Assembly (NCBI GenBank): GCA_022605405.1
Contig: JABYQQ010000003.1
Coordinates: 2,294,001-2,358,000 of the forward strand
Source: Earliella scabrosa
Lineage: Eukaryota > Basidiomycota > Agaricomycetes > Polyporales > Polyporaceae
DNA length: 64,000 nucleotides
Direction of reading: 5' to 3'
Positions 24,264 to 34,360 of the stretch are shown one piece after another. Positions within the stretch are counted from its first letter, which is position 1, and each line of letters opens with the position of its first letter. The notes beneath the pieces are model-generated. The model was given only the letters and a program-made list of their open reading frames with translations, did not search any database and was not told the DNA's origin. A program made the translations under genes and the position numbers.

Positions 24264-26186
24264 CTATTGGTATTTCTCCTTGTATATCCAGGCTAGCCCG
24301 ATATCGCTTGCGCCTTGCTGGACCTAGAGGAAGTGGTCAGAGAGGAAGGATAAACGGGCGGGAGCCGACATACCGCGGCACGATACCACTTCGCCGCCTC
24401 CTTCTTGTCCTTCTTACAGCCCTTGCCGTTCAACAGGCAGAACGCGAGTTCCTGCTGAGCGTCCGGGTCACCTAGTCGTGCTGCAACGCGGTAATATTGC
24501 TGCACAGGAACTCAGTCCTGCTCATCCCAGGATTTCGATAAAAGCAAACGCACCACAGCCATTTCCTTGTCCTTCTGCACGCCCCACCCACGATAGAAAC
24601 TCTGCCCGACTTCATAGATCGCAAGCACTAACTCGGACTACCTCTCCCATCAGCCCAACTCTCCCCGAAGCAAACACTAAGAGAAAGAACCGCAGACTCA
24701 CCCTAACAGCGCTCATGTCACCCTGCTGGCCCTTCTCCAAGTCCGCGACCGCAAGTTCCGCCGCACGCCGCAACCACTTGAAGCCCGTCATCTCGTTCTT
24801 CTCGCACCCCCACCCGTGCCTTTGCGCAAGCCCCCACATCAACATCCCGACCCCGCACCCGCCGTTGAGCGTCGCGCTCTTCTCGAACGCCGCCGCCGAC
24901 TCGGCCAGCTTGTTATCGAGGTGATACTTGATCCCGAGCTGCAGGTAGTCCTGCGGCGTCTGCGGGGCGGCCACCGCGGGCTCCTCCTCCTTGGGGCCCT
25001 TCGTCGTCGACTTTGCACGTTTCCGGCCCGGGGTGCCTGGAGCGGCGGGTGTTGTGGGTGCGGTAGGTGTTGACGGTTGATTGGGCGTGTGCGGAGGGGA
25101 GGAGAGCGGCGATGGGGCGGATGTGTATGGTGCGGAATGAGAGAGGCCGGGTGAAGGGTGCCCCCCGGATGTGGGGGTAGGAGGAAAATCGTAGTAGGAG
25201 TAGTTGGAGTACACACTCGTCGAGGAATCTACGCGCGGAGAGAGACCTGGCAGTGGTGAAGATGGCGGTCCTTGGCCCTGTGCAGAGTTCGGAGCGGGAG
25301 AGTAGGGTGCATGTCCGTTCGGAAACGGGTTCTGGTGTCCATGTGGGCTCTGGATGGGCGACGGATACGGGTTTGGAGACGGTTGCTGCTCGTGATACGA
25401 CGCGGGCGAGATGGGTCGCGAGCCTGGCCCAGAATTTGGCGAAGGCGGCCCCGCTTGTGCAAATATTGCCGGTGAGTGTGGACTGGGGTGTGGTGACTGC
25501 GACGGGGGATGCGGAGATGCGGGAGAGTGGGGGTGTCCTTGCCTTGCATTCCTCATCAACACCTCCCGTTTCCGCTCCTCAGCCTCCGATGGAGGGATGT
25601 CCGTCACAGGCTGCACGACGGACCTCGAGAAGTTCAATGTCGTGTTGTTGGTGCGCGAGGGCATGCGCCCGCCCTTGGACGGGCCCGGGACAGCATCGTA
25701 CGCATACGGGTCTGGGGTCTCGGGGGCGGCGGAGACGACGACGGTGGGGAGGTCGGGGACGTCTGGGGGGTCATACACGGAAGGCGGATCGACGCCGGAC
25801 GAGCGCCATGTATCGCGGTACCTGTTCGTGATCGACGCAATGTCGCTGTAGTTGGACGCGAGAGACTCGTGTGCTTGTGCCCGGTCGCGGAAGGTGGATG
25901 CGGAGCGTGCGTCCCAGGAGATGGTGCGCATGCTTGCGCCGTCGTCGTAGGCAGAGGTCGCCGTCGCGGTCGAGTTGCGGAACTGGGTGTGGAGGATCGG
26001 CGAGTGCGGTGAGTGCGGTGGTGCGGGTGCGACTGGGCCTGCAGTCGGGCGGGGCGGGGTGAGCTCGAGCTGGGACGGCTTGTGGTCCCTGACCCGCCTC
26101 GACGATGTGCGGCGGATGAGCGACCCGAGCGGGGACGAGTCGTGGAGATTGGGCGTGCGCGGGCTGTCTGCGGCAAGCTCAGCCAT
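24264..26186 (-). CDS. Sel1-repeat protein of the Nif1/Dsf2 type
   Basis: The first exon encodes about 500 residues. The N-terminal 380 are disordered and Pro/Ser-rich with many SPH and PSP repeats. The C-terminal part carries Sel1-like (TPR-related) repeats: QDYLQLGIKYHLDNKLAES, AFEKSATLNGGCGVGMLMWG then LAQRHGWGC, and GFKWLRRAAELAV. Later exons give EVGQSFYRGWGVQKDKEM, YYRVAARLGDPDAQQELAF then CLLNGKGCKKDKKEAAKWY, ending in GLAWIYKEKYQ. This architecture matches fungal proteins named after S. pombe nif1 (inhibitor of the kinase Nim1/Cdr1) and S. cerevisiae Dsf2. A role in cell-cycle or polarity scaffolding follows from the family only. MAELAADSP at 26186 is the natural start; frame continues upstream but has no better signal. 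Confidence 0.82.
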
Positions 26187-26501
26187 CCTTGTGACGGTAT
26201 ATAGTGTGCAAACTTCAACAAAGCGGGTCTGCAGGTGAAGTATAGTCTGATCCAGGTGATGGTCTGTACAGCAGCCCATTATAATGGCCGTCGCCAAGTC
26301 GATCATCCTTCCCGATGCCGCTGCGGCGGCGCGACCGGGTCGGTGCGCGTGAATAGCGCTGACACACTGCTACTAGATCGCCATCGTATACAGCCTCGGG
26401 ACCACAACATCTCATCATCGCACCGCGCACAGCACATGGAGCAGAGAGCATTAGGAGGGCAACTACACGTAGTAACATGATGTGTGCTATATCCGACGCG
26501 T

Positions 26502-28395
26502 CTAGACATACTTTTTCTTCTGCTTGAGCTCCGCGTACGGGTTGGGCTTCGGGAGCTTGCCAAACTTCGGCTCCTCCTTCTCTGTAAACGCGCGAGCAAA
26601 CACGATGAACAATCAGCACCGGTTCACCCATGGATCCAAGGCGATACTCACTGAGGGTGTATTTGTAGATGTGCGACACCGTTTCATCCCACACCTCTCG
26701 CCACATATGCGCACCGCCGCCCCGAGCACCGTCGAACCCGTACTGCTCCGCGAATGCCCGGAAGTTGAACCCTAGCCGGTCGGACTCTTCGAACACCGGG
26801 ATGTCAATCGGCTCGGTGGCCGAGCTCTGTGGGAGCACGAGGAGAACATAGCGATGGTAAGGGGTACCACGCTGCGGATGTGGCGGAACGTAACGCGTAT
26901 GTGTGTCGAGGGGCACCGAGGGCGATGGGGTAGACGCGGACAGCGGAATGTTCGGCCTGGGGAGCAGAGACGGGTCAGTTATGGTCAACATTGATGACAT
27001 GAAGTTCCCTATGCTCCGTGCCAGGACTCAGACGGTCGGACTGCGTCATCCTATACGTTCCACCCTGTTCACCCTGTAACGGAACGGGTAGCACCGCATT
27101 GTAGTGCTCTCTTGTTCTCCGTGCTCCGCCTCGTCCCCGCAACGAGGCGGAGCGCGTAGCACAGGCATATCGTCGTGTCCATCATGTTGACCAACGACTG
27201 CGCCGGGGACCTGCATAAAGAGAATGACGTCTGGCTGTCCGCTCGTCCAGTGCTCCTCGAGCACCGGGACTCTCACGGAAAGTGGCTAGGCCGACCGAGG
27301 TCATTGAGAGATCAAATGAAACGCAGACTCACTGCATCCAGTGCAAGTACGTCGTGAACGACTGGTTCTCCGGGTCTGGCACGTCCAGGTCGACCATGAG
27401 CAGCGTGTACAGACGCGTATCTTCGTGGAAGAGCGTCGTGTAGATCTCAGGCTGTCTCCTCGTCTAAGGTGAAGTCAGGGTTAGCACACGGCAACCTGCG
27501 TAAGAGGCGATCTGACTGACCTGCTCAGGCACCATGAAAATACCAGGCTCAACCTGCTTGAGCTTCCGCTTGACACGCGTGCGGAGGTAGTTGCTCTTCG
27601 GGGGCGGCTCGAGGTACCGGATACGAAGGTCGAACGAGGGGTGCAGCTCGGGGAGCATGTCCGGGACGACTTTCATTTGGTACAAACGTTCCATCTGGCG
27701 GCGCGTCGGTCAGACAGCACGCAAGAGACAGGACGATACACGCACCAAAAGGTCCAAGTCCCCCTCCTCGCGCCACCTCTGCTCGAGCAAGTGCCTGTAT
27801 ATAGGCTTGCTCATGTCCGCTACACGTACACAGTCAGTCCACACCCAAACAACCAGCAAACAGAGAAGAACCCTAGCAAAAGCCAACACTCACCCATCCC
27901 ATTCCGCGCCTTCCACCTCACATCCGGGAGGTTCACCTCGCTCTGGATCTCCAGCACCTTCACCCTCTCCCTCAACTCCTCCAACGCTTTCTCGTCTCTC
28001 TCTCCCTCAGGCTTCGCCTCCTCCGCCAACACATCCTTCCTCAGCCCCTCCAGTTCCTTCCTCACGCCCGCCGCGTCCCGGAGGATGTACCGCAGCGCAT
28101 AGTCGTACGCCGGCTCGACGCCCTTCGCAATCGGCCTGCACCACTCGCGCGGCCGCTCCAGCGAGATGTGCGGCCTGCGGGTCGGCCACTCGCGCTGCTT
28201 GCCCTTGGGCACCTGATCTTCTTCCGCTGCAGCCTCCGTGGGCTCTTCTGCCACGGGAGCAGGAGTCGGCGGCTTCGCTGTCACGGGCGGGGGCGGGGGC
28301 GGCGCAGGTGTGGCCGCGGCTGCTTCGAGAGTCGCGTTTCCGCGCACGGAGGCCAGCCTGGGTACATGGCGGGGCAGTCGGCGCAGGGCGAACAT
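26502..28395 (-). CDS. MRPL35: Mitochondrial large ribosomal subunit protein mL38 (yeast MRPL35), PEBP-fold
   Basis: The N-terminus MFALRRLPRHVPRLASVRGN looks like a mitochondrial targeting peptide, followed by an Ala/Pro-rich linker. Then come HISLERPREWCRPIAKGVEP, a coiled-coil helix (LRKDVLAEEAKPEGERDEK) and NLPDVRWKARNGM. The phosphatidylethanolamine-binding-protein fold begins with FDLRIRYLEPPPKSNYLRTR. It contains LMVDLDVPDPENQSFTTYLH then WMQPNIPLS, HPQRGTPYHRYVLLVLPQ and GFNFRAFAEQYG. The gene ends in AELKQKKKYV with the stop at 26502. Several introns occur, including one of nearly 390 nt between WMQ and PNIPLS. Length and order match fungal mL38. It acts in the mitochondrial ribosome; the PEBP domain is structural there, with ligand binding not expected. 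Confidence 0.88.
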
Positions 28396-28621
28396 GGCTG
28401 CAGAGAAGGACTCCAAGTGCACCGTCAAGTTCGAGTGACGGTGCGAGAGACACGGTGCAGAAATTCGGGACGAGCGCTTGTGAAGTGCGTAGACGCTTTC
28501 GGCAATCCCGGTCTCACTGAGACGGCTCAACGTGAAACGAGAAGCAAGATTCACCTCTCTGAGATGAAGACATACATGTAGGCACGATTTCTATTACTCC
28601 ATCACGCTACGCTACTTACTA

Positions 28622-30070
28622 CTACGAAGAGTCCTCCGGCGCCGCAGCCCATGCATTGGTATCTGCACTCTCCGGATACGCCCAACCCTCCATCAGTCGA
28701 GGAGAGCGACAATAATGCAGGTACCCTTGCTCGTTCCAGAGCACCATAACCTCCTGTAGGGACTTGAACCGCTTAAGCACTCTGCCCGCGAAACGTTGAA
28801 CGACTTTACGGCACAGAGGACCAGGCTCGTCGACGCCGGTATGCTGCTTTATGTACTGCCGCGTCCACACCGGTGCCCATACGAACGTCTCCAAGTTGGG
28901 CGGGAGTGTCATCTGGCTCGGAAAAGGGGGATGTGTCCGACGCTGACCGACCGCGGTCAGTTCAGTCATTTAGACCGCGACGTCTTTCCATACACTCACA
29001 TACTCGGAAGGACGGGCAATATAATCCTCCAGGTGCAGGAACTTGAGCATCTTGCAGCGATCCCATTGCACGGCGCGTGTTGTGGGAAATTGTTGTTCAT
29101 TATCATACCAGGTTTGATCGACCCGAAGGCTGACCAGCTGCGACCCGAGGAGCTCGATGGCGTGCCGAATTGCCCACGAGCCCTGCTTGTCAATGATCCA
29201 AAGGTGAGTGACATTGCTCGTGCACTGTAAGCGTTTGAGGATCGGCAGGTCGCATGCCAGCTTGCAAAGCTTGGGGAGCTTGAGCCCATCAAGAGCGACG
29301 TCCGAGAGCGCATCGGCCAGCGGGGTTGGCTGGTGTGCCGAGACGAGACGAACTTCCTCCAGCTGTTCGCAGTTGCTCTGCAACACTTGCAGAGATTGTT
29401 GCGTCAGCTGCATCGGCTCCCCTCTGAGCTGGCGGAGCGGGAAGGCTCTCCCTTGTAGCATCCTGTCCAGGCGTAGCTCTGGAAAAGGAGCAACCCCGCG
29501 GACGTGCACCTTCTGCACGTCAATCGAACAGAGGTTCGTCTTCGGGAGCTTGTCAAGCACCGTTTGCATCGCTTCCAAGTACTCTTGCGCGCGTTTCGCG
29601 TCTTTGTGGGACATCTTGAAGGAGATCTCGCGCACAGCGTTCGCTCGGTAGGGGTGCTCTGGATCCGAGATGCTCTCTGCGAACCGGATGGCCGACAGGG
29701 CTCCCTTGATTTGCGGCTTGCTGTACAGCAAGGCCTCGGCCTCGCGACGCACGGCAGAGAGGAAGCACACGAAGGGGGCAAACCGCTTCTGGCCGTCTTC
29801 GTAGAGCATCTCGAAGATGTACCTCCATATCTCGGCCGGGAAGATGATGTCGCCGCGAGGTGGTTTGGGCTCTTTCCTTCGTCGTGCCGTGCGACGCTTG
29901 CGCTGTACGAGAGATCAAGTTGGGATGACGCGGTTGTGTCAGATAGTGACACATACCTTCTTCGCCGGTGGCCGCATCCGCGCCGGGTCAGGTGGAGGGG
30001 TGGGCGGTCGCGGTGGTCGCGCTGCAATCCGCTCTGAATGGCGAGAAGGCGTCGTCATTGATTGCGACAT
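28622..30070 (-). CDS. F-box-like protein, tandem family member A
   Basis: Three exons. Exon 1 encodes MSQSMTTPSRHSERIAARPP and a Pro-rich tail ending in RPPAKK. After a short intron, a basic stretch leads to the F-box-like motif GDIIFPAEIWRYIFEMLYED. Then comes a solenoid-like region with YSKPQIKG, FPLRQLRGEPMQL, LDGLKLPKLCKLACDL and VTHLWIIDKQGSW. The last exon starts MTLPPNLETFVWAPVWTRQY and includes EVMVLWNEQGYLHYCR. This is a close paralogue of genes B and C, with gene B alignable over its whole length. The FPxEIWRxIFE pattern is that of agaricomycete F-box-like proteins, so a role as an SCF adaptor is likely, with unknown substrate. The start follows the conserved MSQS shared with B. 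Confidence 0.72.
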
Positions 30071-30136
30071 GGCCAACACGAGCGACGTGGTGGCAAAAGG
30101 CAAGGCGACGATCGCGAGACGCGCCGGCAATAATGA

Positions 30137-30161
30137 ATGTCAACACGAGTCACGTGCTCGC
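30137..30161. promoter_or_regulatory. Promoter block of gene A, conserved with gene B
   Basis: The 25-base block starts TGTCAACA and, after three variable bases, continues GTCACGTGCTCGCG. It lies 67-91 bases upstream of the gene A ATG. The block before gene B (32002-32026) has the same two elements at the same spacing, matching at 22 or more of 25 positions. The core CACGTG at 30150-30155 is an E-box. Confidence 0.5.
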
Positions 30162-30360
30162 GAGGACCTCCTGGCAGAACTCGAGATGTAGGTTGAAGCT
30201 TGAAGTTTCCTCGCGATCATTGTGAAGGCACTTTCAGGCAAGAGTTACGCATATATTAGACAGCTTAGAGACATATGAAATTTAGACAGGAACTCGTAGG
30301 AGTTCGGTAGCCTGACTACGTATAGCACTTGGGGCCTTGGGCTAAGTGAGTACTCGGATG

Positions 30361-31896
30361 TCAGCCTTCTTGCACCGCAGCCCATCCGTTGTTGTCGACG
30401 CTTCTCGGGTCCGCCCAGCCCTCTAGCAAATCCTCCGAGTCCTCAGCCCGACAGTAATGCAGATAGCCCTGTTCGTTCCAAAATACCATCACCTCGTTCA
30501 GAGGAGCAAAGTCCTGGAGCAGATCCTCCACGAAGTACATGATGCACCGACGATGCGCGACACCGGGCTCGTCGTAACGTCTATGGCCGTAAAGAGGGTA
30601 CAGGCGGGTCCACACTGGGCCCCACACGAGTGTCTTGAGCGCGGGCGGGAGCCTCACAGGATTCTGATTCGGAATGCGAGGAGCTTGACGTGTCAGCTGC
30701 CTCTGGCGGTCCAGATACATAGTTCTTGCGTCGAAGCGAGGCTGCGTCGCGGAAGTCAGTTAAGAATTTTGTACCAGTTTGAAATACGACGACACGATGA
30801 ACTCACGAGGGTCCAGGGTTGCGCAGGAAAGTCTTCGAGCTGGAGAAACTGGAGCCGGGTGCAGCGTTCCCACTGCGCCGACCGTTGCGTAGGGAACATG
30901 GCTCCGGCAGGAGCTCGGAAATGCTGGTCAACACGGAGGCTGACAAGCTGTTCTCCAAGAAGTGCAACCGCCTGCTGCCCCGTCGACGAGTCCCACTTGT
31001 CCATAATCCAGAGATGTGTGAGACTGCTCGTATCCTTGATCTGGTTCAACGTCCAAACGTCGCAGCCTAGTTTGCGGAGCTTTGGGAACTTGAGGCCGCT
31101 GAGCGATACGGGGGAGCCTGGTGCGATTGGCGCGGATTGTGTTGGCGGGACAGTGACGATACGAACGTCCTCGAGCAAATTGCAATGCCTGTGCAAGAAT
31201 TGCGCGGCGTCTTCATTCAGCAGCATTGGCTCTCCTCTGAGCTGACGGAGAGGAAACGAATGGTCACGGAATACGGTTCCAATTGAGAGGTCGGGTAGGG
31301 GCGCGATCCCTCGAATATGAACCCTCTGAAAATTGACCGAAACGAGGTTCGTGTTCGGGAGCTTGTCGAACACGGCTTGCATCGCGTCAAAATATGCATT
31401 AGCACGCTTCCTGTCTGTGTGGAACATCTTGAACGTGATCTCGCGGACGGCGTTGGCGCGGTAAGGGTACTCGGGATCTGTCAGGCTCTTCGCGAACCGT
31501 ATACCTGACAGGCCCCCCTTGATTTGCGGCTTGCTGTACAACAACACCTCGACATCGCGACGAGTAGCAGAAAGAAAGCGCACGAAGGGGGCAAAACGCT
31601 TTTGGCCGGAGTCCTCGTAGAGTATCTCGAAGATGTACCTCCAGATCTCTACAGGGAAGATGATGTCTTGACAAGTTGGTTTGAATGGTTTGGACACTTC
31701 CTTCCGAACCTTGTAGCGGCGTCGCTATATCAAATGCATTTGGTACAAATCTAGGGCATGAGACAGAAGTTACACTGACCTTCTTGGCTGGCGGTCGCGT
31801 CTGCGCTGGATCAGGCGGAGGGGTGGGTGGTCGTGGTGGTCGTGCCGCGATGCGCTGCGAACGACGGGAAGGCGTCTGTACATTTGACTGCGACAT
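30361..31896 (-). CDS. F-box-like protein, tandem family member B
   Basis: Same three-exon plan as gene A: MSQSNVQTPSRRSQRIAARP and Pro-rich tail (PPAKK); then, after an intron, a basic stretch followed by DIIFPVEIWRYIFEILYEDS and a solenoid region containing PQIKGGLSGIRFAKSL, FPLRQLRGEPMLL, SGLKFPKLRKLGCDV and LTHLWIMDKWDSS. The last exon contains RLPPALKTLVWGPVWTRLYP and EVMVFWNEQGYLHYCRAE, ending in WAAVQEG. It is the closest relative of gene A, consistent with a recent tandem duplication. The acceptor before the last exon is GCGACGCAG just upstream of PRFDART. As for A, the proposed role is as an F-box substrate adaptor of unknown specificity. The family looks lineage-specific. Confidence 0.72.
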
Positions 31897-32001
31897 GCTG
31901 AACACCAGGGTCAAATAGTGTGCGAGCGATGGTGTGCCCGCAAGAACGAGGTGGTGGTGACACTCAACAAGCTCCGGTTACGAGACACGTCGCTAAAGTA
32001 G

Positions 32002-32026
32002 TTGTCAACATATGTCACGTGCTCGC
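32002..32026. promoter_or_regulatory. Promoter block of gene B, conserved with gene A
   Basis: TGTCAACA, three variable bases, then GTCACGTGCTCGCG, lying 106-130 bases upstream of the gene B ATG. The CACGTG core is at 32015-32020. The rest of 31897-32270 is intergenic: gene B promoter plus the 3' UTR of gene C. Confidence 0.5.
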
Positions 32027-32270
32027 GTTCAACGATGTATTACGCGTATTACGTAACGCACGCGCCAGAGACTCGAGTCGAGGCTTGCTTGGGCGGACAA
32101 TTTGGCGGTCCTACGATTCCACCTTGCGACTCATGGCGTACAATCTTTATCGACGCGAGTCATGACTCGGACTGATTCCGAGGGTCGGTACAGTAGTACT
32201 GGTGCTGCCTCTACAATGAAACCGCACAAGTGCAGCGCACCAATCATCCCACGGGAGTGAGAGGTACGGC

Positions 32271-33599
32271 TCAGGCCCTTGTCCACGCATCGTCGTCAGT
32301 ATCTCTCGCCTCCGCCCACCCCTCCATCATACTCCCGTCCAACAGATAGCAATGACAGTACCCCTCGTCGTTCCACAGGTACTTGACGTCCTTCAGCGTA
32401 GCATGCCCCTTCAGCATGTCCTCCGCATAGCGCCGCAATAACGCCCGATGCTTGTGGTTAGGGCCCACGTCGAGATACCTGCGTGTCCAGAGCGGCCCCC
32501 ATATCAGCGTTTCGAGCGTAGGCGGGAGCCGAGCGGCAACGTCGGCCCAGCAGCCCGGTCTGTACACAAAGCACGCGTCGTCGGCGTTCCATGGCATCTG
32601 CAAGATCATACTCAATGTCAACGTTTTGATCATGTCTTCCAGGAATCATACGGACAACGCACCCAGTAATACCCGGGGCCTGAGTGATCCTCAAGCTGCA
32701 AGAACCGCAAGCGCGTGCACCGCTCCCAATGGATCGCGCGCGCCGACGGGAACATCGCGCTGTCCTTTCGGTTGAATTTCTGCTCGATGCGGAGGCCCAC
32801 GAGGTGCGCGCCAAACCCATCTAGCGCGTCGTTGATCATTCGTGCGTCATCTTCCTGTCCACTCTTCACATAAAGGCAGGTGAGATTCTGGGTGTGGTAG
32901 TCCCGCAGGGACGAAAGCGAAGGTGCATGGCAGGCCAGAGCACGGAGCTTGGGAAGACGAACGTCGGCGATCACGGTCACCGGTGGTAGGCCCGGGACTT
33001 GGACTCCCAGCCATATCTCTTCGAGTTGCGGGTTAGCATTGATGATCTTCACCGTGGTTGCTATGAGGGGCAGCCCGTCTCCTTTGATGACCCGGAGAGA
33101 CAGCGCGGTCCGATTGTCGAGCAGCCTAGGTAACATGAGGACGAAGGAGTCCGATGGGAAGATTCTGAGGTCCGATATAGGCCGGGGATATCCCGCGAGT
33201 CCAATGGATTGCAGACGCGGCACCTTGTCTAGGACGGCCTTCATGGTGTCGAGGAGTAGGTCTTCGTGCCCTTGGTCATTCGGATTCACCACCATGAATA
33301 GTTCCCGAACGGCTTCAGCGCGGTATTGGGCGGTGTTGATACTCTCTGCGAAGAGAACGGCGGAGTAGACCCCTTCAATCCGAGGGCAACTGTAAAGGAC
33401 GCGCTCTGCCGTCTCGCGCAAGGCGGACAGGAAGCACACGATTCCCCCAACAAACTTGTCTTGGGTTCGTGGGTCATATGCATGCTCGAAGATGAGCTTC
33501 CAAACTTCAACTGGGAAGATGATGTCGTGACGGGGTGGCCAGGGTGGCTCCACCGCCACCGTTGTTCTATGTTGACGACTCTATGAGGACGTAATTGAC
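32271..33599 (-). CDS. F-box-like protein, tandem family member C (divergent; N-terminus unresolved)
   Basis: The oldest-looking member of the trio. The main exon contains RHDIIFPVEVWKLIFEHAYD, then FLSALRETAERVLYSCPRIE, DTMKAVLDKVPRLQSIGL and VRLPKLRALACHAPSL, and ends at YYW. The last exon starts MPWNADDACFVYRPG and includes LPPTLETLIWGPLWTRRYL, KYLWNDEGYCHCYLL and GWAEARDTDDDAWTRA. These blocks align with A and B but with much lower identity. The main exon has no ATG at its 5' end. The best acceptor is TCATAG near 33600, joining in phase to an upstream exon that I could not define; an ATG at 33810 is one possibility. No MSQS start like A and B was found. A CACGTG box lies at 33840-33845. 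Confidence 0.6.
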
Positions 33600-33875
33600 C
33601 GTGAGTATGCCGTTGCTGAATGCGGGCGCCGGGTACAGGAAAACATCTAGACCTAACCATTTGCGGCTGCCCACGTTTCTTCAACCAGCTCGTCTCGTGT
33701 CGGATGCGTTTCCAGGAGATTTCGCAGGGGAAGGCGCTACACGGCTTGATCAGAGACTTGAACAGTGGCACTGGAAAGACAAGGTGTGGTGTAGACACCG
33801 GCACGGTCATGGAAGGTGAAGGCCTGAAAGAAAAAATATCACGTGCGCCATATACTGAGGTGTGACAAAACTAAC

Positions 33876-33970
33876 TGCCCCGGTGAGGCTCGAACTCACG
33901 ACCTTCCGATGTACTGCGATCCCGCCACATTGTAACAGTCGGACGCTGTAACCAACTCAGCCACGGGGCA
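33876..33970 (-). tRNA. tRNA-Asn(GUU) with a 22-nt intron, second copy
   Basis: On the minus strand the 73 mature positions are identical to the tRNA-Asn at 21072-21168, with the same stems and GTT anticodon. Only the intron differs: 22 nt at 33911-33932 here versus 24 nt there, with unrelated sequence, at the same canonical position after base 37. Confidence 0.96.
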
Positions 33971-34310
33971 CATATTCTCTGTTTGCCTCGCAATTACCTG
34001 TTGGTTCGGCAACCTTTCAGTTACTATGACGTCCCCGAATTGTCCGACCTCAGGCTGAAGCTGCTCTCCTTAGTCCCTCCTAGTCTCTCTTAATAGTAGT
34101 AATGTCCAATACACACTAGTGCTATACTGTGACTATACTTGTGGATAACATCAATAGGTTACCGTACATTGATGTTGAGTAAGGACTAGTACTCAGACTG
34201 CGCTTAGTCCCAGAATGGTGGTACTAGTGATCGGAGCATTTCTATTTAACGTGCCTTCCAGCGCGAACGGATAAATCCATTCTGCACCCATTCACTCACG
34301 AACTCCTCGC

Positions 34311-34322
34311 GGTATATATACC
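34311..34322. promoter_or_regulatory. Palindromic TATA box upstream of the S28 peptidase gene
   Basis: GGTATATATACC is a perfect 12-base palindrome 39-50 bases before the ATG at 34361. The region from 33971 to here is otherwise AT-rich intergenic DNA without a gene. Such a close TATA implies a very short 5' UTR. Confidence 0.45.
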
Positions 34323-34360
34323 GCTGCCAGTGCCTCCGGGCTGCTCGGACGCTCCTTACC

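Noticed and set aside
25253..26238. Several long plus-strand frames
   Set aside because: All are antisense to the Pro/Ser-rich first exon of the Sel1-repeat gene; repetitive codons on one strand create open frames on the other.
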